Shown: positions 52,566-62,693, numbered from the stretch's first letter. The stretch: 64,000 nucleotides of DNA from Chryseobacterium sp. c4a (GCF_009900745.1 NZ_WXVU01000024.1:1-64000), one strand, 5' to 3'. Numbers and translations: made by a program. Notes: a model not told the origin generated them from the letters alone.

Positions 52566-53069
52566 TTATTCGTGAATTAGGAATTCCATTAAGAAATCAT
52601 CCATTACAAATCCGTTACCAATATCGAATACACCCTCCCCATAAACCTTGTAGCCTTGGGATTCATAGAAATTTCTGGCAGCATTATTTTTATTTACGTT
52701 CAGGATAATTCTTTGATTACCCTTTTCAGAAACTTTCTTATTTAAAAACTGAAGTGCATCTTTTCCAAATCCTTTTCCTTTACTTTCCGGAACCAGATAA
52801 ATCCGGTGAAGTTTTGTGGTTTTATCCTCATAATTATGCTCATATCCAATAAATCCTTCATAAGAATCGTTATGTTCATCAAAAATCAGATAATAATGAT
52901 AATCGGGATTCTGAAGATGGACTCCAATCTCGTGTTCTGAATACATTTCAGAAAGCATATACTCCATTTGTTCTACTGAAAGGATCTCTGCATAGGCATT
53001 TTCCCATGATCTTCTTGCCAGATCCTGAATCAAGGGAATATCTTTCCCTGTTGCTTGTATTAATTTCAT
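52566..53069 (-). CDS. GNAT family N-acetyltransferase
   Basis: 167 residues, single GNAT domain. The acetyl-CoA loop is HRIYLVPESKGKGFGKDALQ (R/Q-x-x-G-x-G/A pattern) and the C-terminal strand region reads ILNVNKNNAARNFYESQGYK. Acts in the cytoplasm on an unknown amine, perhaps an amino acid, peptide or ribosomal protein. Stands alone with its own likely terminator. Confidence 0.9.
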   Translation of the reverse strand: MKLIQATGKDIPLIQDLARRSWENAYAEILSVEQMEYMLSEMYSEHEIGVHLQNPDYHYYLIFDEHNDSYEGFIGYEHNYEDKTTKLHRIYLVPESKGKGFGKDALQFLNKKVSEKGNQRIILNVNKNNAARNFYESQGYKVYGEGVFDIGNGFVMDDFLMEFLIHE

Positions 53070-53086
53070 ATTTTAAGGATTATGAT

Positions 53087-53120
53087 TAAAAAAAGTGAAA
53101 AGCCTGAACTTTTCACTTTT
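53087..53120 (-). terminator. terminator of dapA
   Basis: A 12-bp stem AAAAGTGAAAAG/CTTTTCACTTTT with a 6-base loop and a run of T on the minus strand. Confidence 0.82.
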
Positions 53121-53191
53121 ATATTTGATTAATAAATGGTTGTTAACGTTATATCATTGAATTTAATCTCAAGTCATAACGTTCCCATACA

Positions 53192-54064
53192 TTAAATGTT
53201 GGCCATTTCAGCTTTAATTTTAGCATAAAGTCCTTCTGAAGCCTGTACTAATGGAAGTCTCAAATAATTCTTGATAATTCCTTTTTCAGCTAATACTACT
53301 TTAATTCCACAAGGGTTTCCTTCTGCGAAAATAAGACGTGTAATTTCAACCAGCTTGTTATGGATCTCATAAGCTTCTTTTACCTTTCCTTCAAATGCTA
53401 ATTGTACCATCGTAGAGAATTCTTTTGGATATCCTTGTCCAATTACAGAAATTACCCCGTTTCCACCAGCTAATGTTACAGGAAGAGTAAACTCATCATC
53501 TCCGGAAACCAAAGAGAATCCTTCTGGTTTCTTTCTAAGGATATCAAAATACTGTAAGATATTAGGTGCTGCTTCTTTAATCATTAATAGATTTGGAAAT
53601 TCTTTTGCAAGACGAATTGTAGTATCCGCTTCAACGTTTTGTCCTGTTCTGGATGGAACATTATAAATGATAATATTTTTTCCAGTAGAAGCTAACGCTT
53701 TATAATGCTGGTAAAGACCTTCTTGGTTTGGTTTATTATAATATGGAGATACAGAAAGTACGGCTTCAAATGCAGAAAGATCTGCTTCTTCAATCTGTTT
53801 CTTGACCTCAAGAGTATTGTTACCGCCAATTCCTAAAACTAAAGGAAGACGTTTATTATTCACCTTAATGATATGCTCAATTACCTGTTTCTTCTCATCA
53901 TCAGAAAGCGTTGCGGCTTCAGCCGTAGTTCCCAATACCACCAAATAATTGGTTCCGTTATCAATGTTATAATCAATCAGTTTTGTTAAACTGTCGAAGT
54001 CAACGGATAAATCTTCATTAAAGGGTGTTACCAGCGCAACACCTACTCCTTTTAAAATGCTCAT
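53192..54064 (-). CDS. dapA: 4-hydroxy-tetrahydrodipicolinate synthase DapA
   Basis: Condenses pyruvate with aspartate semialdehyde, first step of the lysine/diaminopimelate branch, in the cytoplasm. The 290-residue TIM barrel shows GVALVTPFNEDLSVD, VLGTTAEAATLSDDEK (Thr pair), the Tyr of the catalytic triad (IIIYNVPSRTG) and the Schiff-base Lys (LLMIKEAAPN). Complete. A TAAATTTG -7 box lies at 54084-54091. Confidence 0.97.
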   Translation of the reverse strand: MSILKGVGVALVTPFNEDLSVDFDSLTKLIDYNIDNGTNYLVVLGTTAEAATLSDDEKKQVIEHIIKVNNKRLPLVLGIGGNNTLEVKKQIEEADLSAFEAVLSVSPYYNKPNQEGLYQHYKALASTGKNIIIYNVPSRTGQNVEADTTIRLAKEFPNLLMIKEAAPNILQYFDILRKKPEGFSLVSGDDEFTLPVTLAGGNGVISVIGQGYPKEFSTMVQLAFEGKVKEAYEIHNKLVEITRLIFAEGNPCGIKVVLAEKGIIKNYLRLPLVQASEGLYAKIKAEMANI

Positions 54065-54259
54065 CTGTTCGAATTATTTTTGCCAAATTTAATCATTTAC
54101 AATAAGAATTTATAATAAATAATAATGTTTTATTATACATATAGTTATATTTGCATATACTAAAAGATATTATGGAATCGTTATGACCAAAATTGTTTAA
54201 AAAAACACTGAAATAACTAGCGATTGTATATAATCTTTATAAAAAATAATTTACAACAT

Positions 54260-55018
54260 ATGAAAAATAAATTCTTGTTACTAGGAATTGCTCTGGCATC
54301 TCTTACGGCATGCAAAACGGCTTCTACGCCGCAGCTTATGACTGTAAAGACCCAGAAAAATATTTCTATTAATAATGAGCTAAAGAATGATGATGAGTTT
54401 GTAAAATTTATAGAACCCTATAAGCTGAAACTGGATAAAGAGATGAACCAAAAAATCTCCCACACCAATACTGATCTTACCAAACAGGGAGATAACAGCA
54501 ATCTGGGGAATCTTTTAGCTGATTATACCCTTGAAGGTGGAGATGAATGGACGAAAACTCATCTTAAAAAAAATGTAGATGCTGCTTTGATTAATATTGG
54601 GGGAATACGTACTACTATTGGAAAGGGTGACATTATGCTAAAAAACCTTTTTGAGGTAATGCCTTTCGAAAATGAGCTAATTATTGTAAAAATGAAAGGA
54701 GCAGATTTGCCCGGGCTTTTTCAATATTATGCCAAAACACAGGTCAATAACCCGGTTTCACACTTATATATTGAAACAAAAAACGGACAATTAACCCAAT
54801 CTTTAATTAACGGAAAAGAAGTAGATCCAGGGAAAGACTACTATATTGCCACTTCAGACTATCTTGCGCTGGGAGGTGATAATATGAGTTTCTTTGCAAA
54901 AGGAGAATCAATTCCTACGGGAATCAAACTTAGAGATTTGTATATTGATTATTTCAAAAGAAATCCTGAAATCGTGTCTCCTACAGATGTACGTTTAAAT
55001 TTTATCGGTAAAAAGTAA
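54260..55018 (+). CDS. 5'-nucleotidase C-terminal-domain lipoprotein
   Basis: About 252 residues: lipobox (SLTAC near residue 19) and a domain equal to the C-terminal half of UshA-type 5'-nucleotidases (GNLLADYTLEGG, INIGGIRTTIGKGDIMLKNL, VMPFENELIIVKMKG, SDYLALGGDNMSFF). This half binds the nucleotide base in UshA. It precedes the catalytic half, which is encoded separately by the next gene with TAATG overlap of stop and start. The ATG at 54260 begins the signal peptide. A TATATTTG box lies at 54146-54153. Confidence 0.92.
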   Translation: MKNKFLLLGIALASLTACKTASTPQLMTVKTQKNISINNELKNDDEFVKFIEPYKLKLDKEMNQKISHTNTDLTKQGDNSNLGNLLADYTLEGGDEWTKTHLKKNVDAALINIGGIRTTIGKGDIMLKNLFEVMPFENELIIVKMKGADLPGLFQYYAKTQVNNPVSHLYIETKNGQLTQSLINGKEVDPGKDYYIATSDYLALGGDNMSFFAKGESIPTGIKLRDLYIDYFKRNPEIVSPTDVRLNFIGKK

Positions 55019-55968
55019 TGGATAGAAAAAGTTTTTTAAAAGCAATAGGTGGCGGATCTTTAGCAATGGCTTTAGCTCCCAATATGATGATGGCGGAAGA
55101 GTTAAAAATTCTTGACTTAAAATCCGCAAATAAACTGACCATCCTTCATACTAATGACCAGCACAGCAGAATAGAGCCTTTTGATGCAAGCTATACAAAA
55201 AATCCTAATCAGGGAGGTTTTGCAAGAAGAGCCAGCTTAATTCAGCAAATCAGAAATCAGGAAAGCAATGTACTTCTTCTTGATTCAGGAGATATTTTCC
55301 AGGGAACTCCTTATTTTAACTTCTTTGGGGGTGAATTGGAGTTCAAATTAATGTCCATGATGAAGTATGATGCTTCTACCATGGGAAATCATGATTTTGA
55401 TAATGGGCTTGAAGGGTTTTTAAAGGTTCTTCCCAACGCACAGTTTCCATTTATCTGTTCTAATTACGATTTTAAGAATACTATTCTGGACGGAAAAACA
55501 TCTCCTTATAAGATTTTCAACAAAAACGGAATCAAAGTGGGGATTTTTGGAGTAGGTATCCAGCTAGATGGCCTTGTAGGTAAAAAGCAATATGCAGAAA
55601 CCGTTTATTCTAATCCTATTGAGGTAGCACAACAGTATTCAAACTTTTTGAAAAAAGAACAGAAGTGTGATCTTGTCATTTGTCTTTCACATATTGGATA
55701 CGATTACAAAGATGAACCGAATAAGATCAGTGATAAAATTTTAGCCGCCAACACAGAAAATATTGATATTATTCTGGGAGGTCATACGCATACATTCTTA
55801 CCAGAACCTCAAACATTCACCAACAGACAAGGCAAAAACGTCCTTGTTAACCAGGTAGGATGGGCAGGACTTCTTTTGGGCAGAATAGATTTTTATTTTG
55901 ACACAAACAAAAACATACAACATATTTCCTGGAATAACCAGGCAATAGACAGCAGCATAATAGCATAA
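55018..55968 (+). CDS. metallophosphatase, catalytic half of a split 5'-nucleotidase
   Basis: 316 residues beginning MDRKSFLKAIGGGSLAMALA, a signal that lacks a twin Arg but resembles a Tat/Sec leader. The calcineurin-like metal motifs are intact: LHTNDQHSR, LDSGDIFQG, TMGNHDFDNG, CLSHIGYD and GGHTHTFLPE. It hydrolyses a phosphate ester, probably nucleotides, in the periplasm. In UshA both halves are one protein with this half first; here it is second and separate, overlapping the first by one base. It is followed one base later by porZ. Confidence 0.93.
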   Translation: MDRKSFLKAIGGGSLAMALAPNMMMAEELKILDLKSANKLTILHTNDQHSRIEPFDASYTKNPNQGGFARRASLIQQIRNQESNVLLLDSGDIFQGTPYFNFFGGELEFKLMSMMKYDASTMGNHDFDNGLEGFLKVLPNAQFPFICSNYDFKNTILDGKTSPYKIFNKNGIKVGIFGVGIQLDGLVGKKQYAETVYSNPIEVAQQYSNFLKKEQKCDLVICLSHIGYDYKDEPNKISDKILAANTENIDIILGGHTHTFLPEPQTFTNRQGKNVLVNQVGWAGLLLGRIDFYFDTNKNIQHISWNNQAIDSSIIA

Positions 55969-55969
55969 C

Positions 55970-58225
55970 ATGAAAAAACTCTCTCTAATTTCTCTTGGTA
56001 TTTTAGCCTCTCTGCAGTTTACAAAAGCGCAGATCATTTCGTCAAAAAAATGGGCAGATCTCTTTTCCTATAATAATGTCTTAGCAATGAAAGAAGACAA
56101 TGGAAAAATAGTAGCTGCTACTGAAAACGGAATATTTTATTATACCATATCAACAGGAGAAATTACGAAGTTGTCTAAAGCAAACGGTCTTCATAATATA
56201 GGGATAACAGCCTTTGATTATGATCCTAAAAGTAAAACAGCGCTTATTGGTTATGAAAATGGTGCTATAGATGTAGTAACACCTAACGACGTAAAATATA
56301 TTGTTGACATTCCTATTGCTGCCGGCTATAATGGAAACAAAAGAATAAACCATATTTCTATATCAGGAGATAAAGCAGCCGTTTCCGTAGGTTATGGAGT
56401 ATCTATCTTTAATATAAAAAAGAAAGAATTTGGAGATACTGCATTTTTCCTGAGCGGAGGTGTATTTGAAGCCAGTAATGAAGCTACAATTTTCGGGAAC
56501 AAGGTATTTTCCGTAACCAACTCTGGTTTGAAAAGCCATGAAATGAACAATACGTTTCCGGCATATTCTACATGGGTTACTGAAATCCCCGGAGCATTCA
56601 AACATATTGACTCCGAATCAGAATTAGCATTTTCTTCTGCTACCGTTGCTTACATCTATAATAATGGAACTCCTATACAATTACCAATCAACCTTTCGAA
56701 TATTAAGGATGTGGTTGTAACAGATAATAATATAGTAGTTACAGACAGTAGAGTATATACTTTTGGACTTAACGGTACTTATTCTAATGCTGTAGATTTT
56801 GGGGAGCAATGTAATACTTCTATTGTAGCAGGGGGAAGATTATTTGGAGGAACTGTGCTATCAGGAATAAAAGATGAAAGTAATCATACTTATAAACCAT
56901 CCGGGCCTCACTTTAATTTTGCTCATAAAATAAGTTTATATGAGAATAACCAAATCCTGGTTTCCAGCGGTGCAAGAGCCGGAAGATATAATTTCCCTGT
57001 AAATAATCCTAAAAGACCTGGTTTTTACTATTTTAATGGTACAGAATGGATCTACCCTTCTTATTTTAATACATTTACAGGAGAAATAGATATTTTAGAT
57101 GTTATTTTAAATCCTCTTGATCATAGTGAAGTTCTTTTCACCAACTATACCATGCTGAATCAAGGAATTTATAAACTGAAATACAATACAGCCAATAAAG
57201 ACTTTGATTTTGTAAAACGCTACAGTGTACAGGCTACGGACTATAGCCGACGAACTGTAGGTCTTGCTACCGATACAAAAAATAATATTTTTGCCACTTT
57301 TGCCTTTAATGATGGCGGCCCGGCGGTAGCCATGTATGATAAGGCTACCGATGATTTCATTCTTAAAGTTTTTGCTTTTAAAAGCCCGGCAGTACAAAAA
57401 CCGGTAGCGTATGAAAATATGCTGTGGATTCCTTTACCAAGAGCAAACTCTTTTTGGGTATATGATTATAAAGATGCTGTCAACCTTTCTGATGATACAG
57501 ATTATATATTAAAGGAGTCAAATGGATTTTCTGCTAATGCAGCAGGATCAATATGTGTCGCTTTTAGTAAATCAGGAGATGCTTGGATTGGTACAGACAG
57601 TGGTCTAAGAGTTTTACCTAATGCTGTTAAAGAAATAAAAACTCCGGAACCTAAAGTTGAGCCTATCATTATAGAGCAAAACGGTCTTGGTGAGGAGCTT
57701 TTCAGAGATTCAAGTATTCTTCAGGTAGAAGTAGATGCAGGAGATTACAAATGGGTTTCTATAGAAGGTGGTGGTGTATATTATCTTTCTGCGGATGGTC
57801 AGAAGACTATCAAGCACTTTACCATGGAAAATTCTCCTCTTCCTACCAATAGTGTTACCGATATAAAGGTAGATAAAAAAACAGGAAAGGTATATTTTGT
57901 AACGTATAACGGGATTGTAACGTATCAGGGAGATGTATCTGATGTCACTTCCGGTTTCGGAGATGTGGTAGTATATCCTAATCCTGTTGTTTATTCTAAT
58001 TTCAAAGGAAAAGTTACCATCAAAGGATTAGCAGAAAAAACCAACATAAGAATTACAGACGCTGCAGGAAATGTTGTACATTCAGCAGTGGCACGAGGTG
58101 GGTATTATGAATGGGATCTTAATAACCAGAAAGGTACCCGAGTAGCATCAGGAATTTACTTTGTATTAATGACCAATGAAGATGGTTCTGATAAAGCGAC
58201 AGCCAAAATAGGCGTAGTCAATTAA
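55970..58225 (+). CDS. porZ: T9SS surface protein PorZ
   Basis: A 751-residue exported protein (signal ending FTKAQ) with two beta-propeller domains of two-component-regulator type (MKEDNGKIVAATENGIFYY, AFSKSGDAWIGTDSGLRVL) and a C-terminal type A-like tail (VVVYPNPVVYSNFKGKVTI ... SGIYFVLMTNEDGS). In Porphyromonas PorZ is a surface part of the T9SS attachment complex that supplies anionic LPS to the sortase PorU. Position just before recO supports the call; the two overlap (TAATG). No other attachment genes are close. Confidence 0.9.
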   Translation: MKKLSLISLGILASLQFTKAQIISSKKWADLFSYNNVLAMKEDNGKIVAATENGIFYYTISTGEITKLSKANGLHNIGITAFDYDPKSKTALIGYENGAIDVVTPNDVKYIVDIPIAAGYNGNKRINHISISGDKAAVSVGYGVSIFNIKKKEFGDTAFFLSGGVFEASNEATIFGNKVFSVTNSGLKSHEMNNTFPAYSTWVTEIPGAFKHIDSESELAFSSATVAYIYNNGTPIQLPINLSNIKDVVVTDNNIVVTDSRVYTFGLNGTYSNAVDFGEQCNTSIVAGGRLFGGTVLSGIKDESNHTYKPSGPHFNFAHKISLYENNQILVSSGARAGRYNFPVNNPKRPGFYYFNGTEWIYPSYFNTFTGEIDILDVILNPLDHSEVLFTNYTMLNQGIYKLKYNTANKDFDFVKRYSVQATDYSRRTVGLATDTKNNIFATFAFNDGGPAVAMYDKATDDFILKVFAFKSPAVQKPVAYENMLWIPLPRANSFWVYDYKDAVNLSDDTDYILKESNGFSANAAGSICVAFSKSGDAWIGTDSGLRVLPNAVKEIKTPEPKVEPIIIEQNGLGEELFRDSSILQVEVDAGDYKWVSIEGGGVYYLSADGQKTIKHFTMENSPLPTNSVTDIKVDKKTGKVYFVTYNGIVTYQGDVSDVTSGFGDVVVYPNPVVYSNFKGKVTIKGLAEKTNIRITDAAGNVVHSAVARGGYYEWDLNNQKGTRVASGIYFVLMTNEDGSDKATAKIGVVN

Positions 58226-58911
58226 TGAATACACAAAACTGTTTTTTACTTTCATTCATCAAATATGGGGAGAACGATGCGGTATTGCATTGTTTTACTG
58301 AAGAGGATGGTTTTCAGTCTTATTTTCTAAAGGGAATTTATTCCAGAAAAAATAAAAAGAAAGCCTTCCTGCAACCCTTGAACAAATTGAACTTTTCCAT
58401 TAGCCCTGCACGAGGCAATGGAATACCCACAATCTCAAAATTTGAGCTTGTAAAAAGCAATGATATGTATACTGATATTAAAGCCAGTACAGTCATATTT
58501 TTTATTGCAGACTTTCTAAATCAGGTTTTAAGACTTGAAAATAAAAACCCTAATATTTTTCTAAGTATAGAAAGATTTATGAATGAGCTTGAACAGCAAA
58601 ACTATCAATGTCATTTGTTGTTTTTGCTTGTTATCTTAAAAGTACAGGGTGTTGCTCCATTAATAGGTGAGGGAAACTTTTTAGATCCGGAAACCGGAAC
58701 ATTTTCTTCTGTTCCCTCACATCAGCTATTCAACGAAGAGATATCTAATATTTGGAAAAACATCATCAGTGCGGAAAATCTTTATCGTGTAAAAATACAT
58801 TCTTCTTTAAGAAAAGATTTTCTGGATAGTCTTTTGGTATATTACCATTACCATATTACAGATTTTAAAAATCCTACATCACTGGAAGTAATACAGCAGA
58901 TATTTGAATAA
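58225..58911 (+). CDS. recO: DNA repair protein RecO
   Basis: A 228-residue mediator that loads RecA on SSB-coated gaps together with RecR. It has an N-terminal OB fold (LLSFIKYGENDAVLHCFTEE, YFLKGIYSRKNKKKAFLQPL) and a helical C-terminal half. The zinc Cys of some RecO proteins are not evident. Overlaps porZ by one base, so translation is coupled. Confidence 0.92.
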   Translation: MNTQNCFLLSFIKYGENDAVLHCFTEEDGFQSYFLKGIYSRKNKKKAFLQPLNKLNFSISPARGNGIPTISKFELVKSNDMYTDIKASTVIFFIADFLNQVLRLENKNPNIFLSIERFMNELEQQNYQCHLLFLLVILKVQGVAPLIGEGNFLDPETGTFSSVPSHQLFNEEISNIWKNIISAENLYRVKIHSSLRKDFLDSLLVYYHYHITDFKNPTSLEVIQQIFE

Positions 58912-59040
58912 TATAAAGGCAAAGAAAGCTGATTGATAAAGCATAAAAGACAATTTACAGTATTTCCTATATATGTTTTTTGTTTTTATAACCTCATCTA
59001 TGAGTAGTATTCTTCACTATTTCAGCTTCCTCAACCTTTT

Positions 59041-61710
59041 TTATTTCTTTTTATCTTCTTCTACATCTTCAGGCATTTCCGTTTCAGATTCGGCAATCTC
59101 TTTTTTGGAAAACCTTGGCTGTAATATTTTGGCAATAAGCCCCGTCCAGCCTGTTTGATGAGAGGCTCCTACTCCACGACCGTTATCTCCATGGAAATAT
59201 TCATAGAATAAAATATAATCCTTAAAATCAGGATCAGTCTGAAATCTTTCATACTGCCCGTGTACAGGTCGTTTCCCGCTTTCATCTTTCAGGAATATCT
59301 TAGCCAGTCTTTTATTTAAAGAATCTGCAATCTGATCCAAATTCAAATAATTGCCACTTCCGGTAGGATATTCAATCAGAAAATCTGGACTATAATAAAA
59401 GAAAAACCGCTGAAGGCTATCAATAATCAGAAAATTAATAGGGAACCAAATCGGGCCTCGCCAATTGCTGTTTCCTCCAAATAGTCCGCTGTCACTTTCT
59501 GCCGGGGTATACTTTACCCAGTAATCAGTTTCATTAAGATTTATCGTATAGGGATTCTGTTCATATTCCTTAGAAAGTGCTCTTATTCCATACTCACTTA
59601 GGAATTCATCGGGATTCAGCATTCTGGCCAGTAATCTTTTTAATCGATGTCCTCGCAACAAAGATAGAAGGTGTTTGGAATCCTGTCCTTTCACTTCCCA
59701 TCTAGAAACCAATGCTGCTAATTCCGGTTTATTATCCAATACCCATTTCATTCTTTTCTTGAAATTAGGTAGACTTTCTAACATTTCATCATCTATCACC
59801 TCAACAGCAAACATGGGAATTAATCCTACGATCGTTCTTAGTCGTAAATACATATGAGTACCATCATTGGAGGCGATAGCATCATAAAAGAATTCATCTT
59901 CCTCATCCCAAAGGCTAAAGTTTTCATCTCCCATATTATCCAATGAATTGGCAATCGCCAGGAAATGCTCAAAAAACTTCATCGCCATTTCTTCATATAC
60001 ATTATTATATAAGGCTAATTCCAATGCGATCCGCATCATATTCAGAGCAAACATAGCCATCCAACTTGTTCCGTCCGACTGCTCCAATTGCTCTCCATTG
60101 GGTAAAACAGAGTTTCTATCAAAAACACCTATATTATCAAGCCCTAAGAATCCACCCTCAAAAATATTATTCCCATTGATATCCTTTTTATTGACCCACC
60201 AGGTAAAATTCATCAACAGCTTTTGAAAAGCACTTTCTAAAAATTCCAGATCTGGTTTTTCTTTTAAATATTCATCTATTTTAAATACTCTGAAAACAGC
60301 CCAGGCATGTACCGGAGGATTCACATCACTCAAATTCCATTCATAGGCAGGCAGCTGCCCGTTAGGATGCATATACCATTCAAATAAGAAAAGTTTAAGC
60401 TGATGCTTGGCAAAATCCGGATCAATTAATGAAAAACTGATAGTATGAAAAGCAAGATCCCAGGTTGCATACCACGGATATTCCCATTTGTCGGGCATAG
60501 AAATAATATGCTCATTATTAAGATGCTTCCAATCATAATTTCTGATTTTTTCTCGAGATTTAGGCGGGGGCATTTCTGCCGGATCACCTTTCAGCCATTT
60601 TTCGACATTGTAATGGTAAAACATTTTGTTCCACAACATTCCGGCAAATGCCTGTCTTTGTATTAATTTTTCATCTTCTGAATGAATTCCTTTCTGAATC
60701 TCAGCATAAAATTCATCCGCTTCTTTATGTCTTATTTCAAAAGTAGCTTCAAAATCACTGAACGGATCTTTTAGCTCTTTATCAGAAATCCTGAACTCAT
60801 ATACTTTAGATTCTTTAGCTTTAAAATTTTCATCTATAAAAAAAGAAGCTTTTGTCCCTGTATTGTTTGGATTTATCGCTTGAGAATTTCCAGTAAGAAT
60901 AAAATCATTGATCCCATCCTTGCAGTACTTTGACTCATTGGAAGACTGATAAAGCTTTTGGTTATTGGTTTCGTTATTACAAAAGAGTATTTTTGAAGAT
61001 TGCTTTGCGTAAACATTCTTTACTTCAAGATCCTGATGATTGATCTTTATGTGGTTGGCTTCCTCAGCAGATAATTGAGGTTTATAATCATCATATCCCC
61101 ATTTCCACGTATTTCTGAACCAGGTTGTTGGTAAGATGACTAAAGCAGCATCTTTTTCAGCTTTATTTATGATTGTGAGCCTGATAAGAATATCATTCTG
61201 ACTCTCTTTTGCATATTCAATAAAAATATCGAAATACTCATTCTGTTCAAGAATTCCGGTATCAATTAATTCATATTCAGGTTCATTTTTACTTCTTTCA
61301 GCATTGGTTTTAATCAAATCGTCATAAGGAAAAGCATTTTGAGGATATTTATACAACATCTTCATATAAGAATGGGTAGGTGTTGAATCCAGATAATAAA
61401 AATACTCTTTTACGTCCTCACCATGATTACCTTGTCCGTTGGTAAGTCCAAAGAACCGTTCTTTTACCATCTTGTCTTTCTTATTCCAAAAACCAATAGA
61501 AAAGACAAGCTTTTGAACATCATCACATATTCCACAGATCCCTTCTTCACCCCATCTATATGTTTTGGCTTCTGCGGTATCATGGCTGGTATAATTCCAT
61601 GCATCACCATTTTCACTGTAATCTTCACGAACGAGTCCCCATTCACGGTTACTGACGTAAGGCCCCCATTTCTTCCATGAAATATCCGAAACTCTCTGCT
61701 TTTCTGACAT
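59041..61710 (-). CDS. GH63-like / MGH1-type glucosidase
   Basis: An 889-residue cytoplasmic protein (no signal peptide) with an N-terminal beta domain and a C-terminal (alpha/alpha)6 barrel of the GH63 type. Motifs: RNYDWKHLNNEHIISMPDKW, YPWYATWDLAFHTISFSLID, LPAYEWNLSDVNPPVHAW, QSDGTSWMAMFALNMMRIAL, NSNWRGPIWFPINFL and GWTGLIAKIL. Asp in the ATWDLAFH segment and Glu downstream are the likely acid/base pair. Family members remove terminal glucose from glycans or glucosylglycerate. An SDR resembling glucose dehydrogenase is 100 bases upstream on the same strand. The tail is acidic (EMPEDVEEDKKK). Confidence 0.85.
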   Translation of the reverse strand: MSEKQRVSDISWKKWGPYVSNREWGLVREDYSENGDAWNYTSHDTAEAKTYRWGEEGICGICDDVQKLVFSIGFWNKKDKMVKERFFGLTNGQGNHGEDVKEYFYYLDSTPTHSYMKMLYKYPQNAFPYDDLIKTNAERSKNEPEYELIDTGILEQNEYFDIFIEYAKESQNDILIRLTIINKAEKDAALVILPTTWFRNTWKWGYDDYKPQLSAEEANHIKINHQDLEVKNVYAKQSSKILFCNNETNNQKLYQSSNESKYCKDGINDFILTGNSQAINPNNTGTKASFFIDENFKAKESKVYEFRISDKELKDPFSDFEATFEIRHKEADEFYAEIQKGIHSEDEKLIQRQAFAGMLWNKMFYHYNVEKWLKGDPAEMPPPKSREKIRNYDWKHLNNEHIISMPDKWEYPWYATWDLAFHTISFSLIDPDFAKHQLKLFLFEWYMHPNGQLPAYEWNLSDVNPPVHAWAVFRVFKIDEYLKEKPDLEFLESAFQKLLMNFTWWVNKKDINGNNIFEGGFLGLDNIGVFDRNSVLPNGEQLEQSDGTSWMAMFALNMMRIALELALYNNVYEEMAMKFFEHFLAIANSLDNMGDENFSLWDEEDEFFYDAIASNDGTHMYLRLRTIVGLIPMFAVEVIDDEMLESLPNFKKRMKWVLDNKPELAALVSRWEVKGQDSKHLLSLLRGHRLKRLLARMLNPDEFLSEYGIRALSKEYEQNPYTINLNETDYWVKYTPAESDSGLFGGNSNWRGPIWFPINFLIIDSLQRFFFYYSPDFLIEYPTGSGNYLNLDQIADSLNKRLAKIFLKDESGKRPVHGQYERFQTDPDFKDYILFYEYFHGDNGRGVGASHQTGWTGLIAKILQPRFSKKEIAESETEMPEDVEEDKKK

Positions 61711-61811
61711 AAGTGTTAATTATAAGTAATGAGTAATAAACAATGAGTACTATGTATCAAGTTGTAATATATATTAATAACAACAATTCTTAAACTTGAA
61801 ACCCAAAGCTC

Positions 61812-62621
61812 TTATCCGCCTGTAGAGAAGCTCTCAAACGTAGTCATACCTCCATCGACGAAAATACTGGTTCCGGTAATGTAATCGGCTAGATCACTCG
61901 CAAGAAATGCAGCTAGATTTCCTATATCCTGTGGTTGCCCGATTCTGTTATAAGGAATGAGTGTGAGAAGTGAATTGAGTGCTTCCGGTGTACTCCATGC
62001 ATCTTTATTGATGGGTGTTTGGATTGCCCCAGGGCAAATAGAATTAACACGAATCTTATCTGCCCCATATTCCTGAGCTAAAGTCTGCATCAGCATTCTG
62101 ATTGCTCCTTTACTGGAAGCATAATTCGCATGTCCTGCCCAGGGAATAATTTCGTGTACAGAACTGATATGAATAATTTTTCCACAAGCGATAGAACGAG
62201 ATGGATCTATTCCCCTACGGAGAAATTCCTTAATGGCTTCCCTCGCACAAAGAAACTGCCCTGTAAGATTAACTCCTATTACGGCATTCCATTGGTCTAA
62301 AGTCATTTCAGTAAATTTAGCATCTTTCTGAACTCCTGCATTATTGACCAAAATGTCTATAGTTCCAAATTCAGAAATAACATCCTGAAACATCTTGATC
62401 ACCTGATCTTCCTGAGAAACATCACATTGATATGTAATTCCCTGTCCCCCAGCATCTGTAATTACTTTCAATACGGATTGAGCTTCATCCCGAGATCTTG
62501 GTGAAGAATGATTAACAATAACAATTGCACCTGCTGAAGCTAATGATTTTGCAATGCCGGAACCAATCCCGCTGGAGGCTCCTGTAACCACTGCGACCTG
62601 ATTGTGAAGTGATATTTCCAT
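61812..62621 (-). CDS. short-chain dehydrogenase/reductase, glucose 1-dehydrogenase-like
   Basis: 269 residues, classical SDR: cofactor loop VVTGASSGIGSGIA (residues about 11-20), NNAG, and catalytic Ser...Tyr-x3-Lys (HISSVHE, NYASSKGA). The C-terminal DYITGTSIFVDGGMT matches SDRs annotated as glucose 1-dehydrogenase. Upstream of the glucosidase gene on the same strand; a path in which released glucose is oxidised to gluconolactone is plausible but inferred. Confidence 0.85.
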   Translation of the reverse strand: MEISLHNQVAVVTGASSGIGSGIAKSLASAGAIVIVNHSSPRSRDEAQSVLKVITDAGGQGITYQCDVSQEDQVIKMFQDVISEFGTIDILVNNAGVQKDAKFTEMTLDQWNAVIGVNLTGQFLCAREAIKEFLRRGIDPSRSIACGKIIHISSVHEIIPWAGHANYASSKGAIRMLMQTLAQEYGADKIRVNSICPGAIQTPINKDAWSTPEALNSLLTLIPYNRIGQPQDIGNLAAFLASDLADYITGTSIFVDGGMTTFESFSTGG

Positions 62622-62693
62622 ATTTGTAAATTGATGTTACTCAAAGTTATGGAAACAAATCAGCAGTAAAAAGATTATAATTTTAAAATTTTA

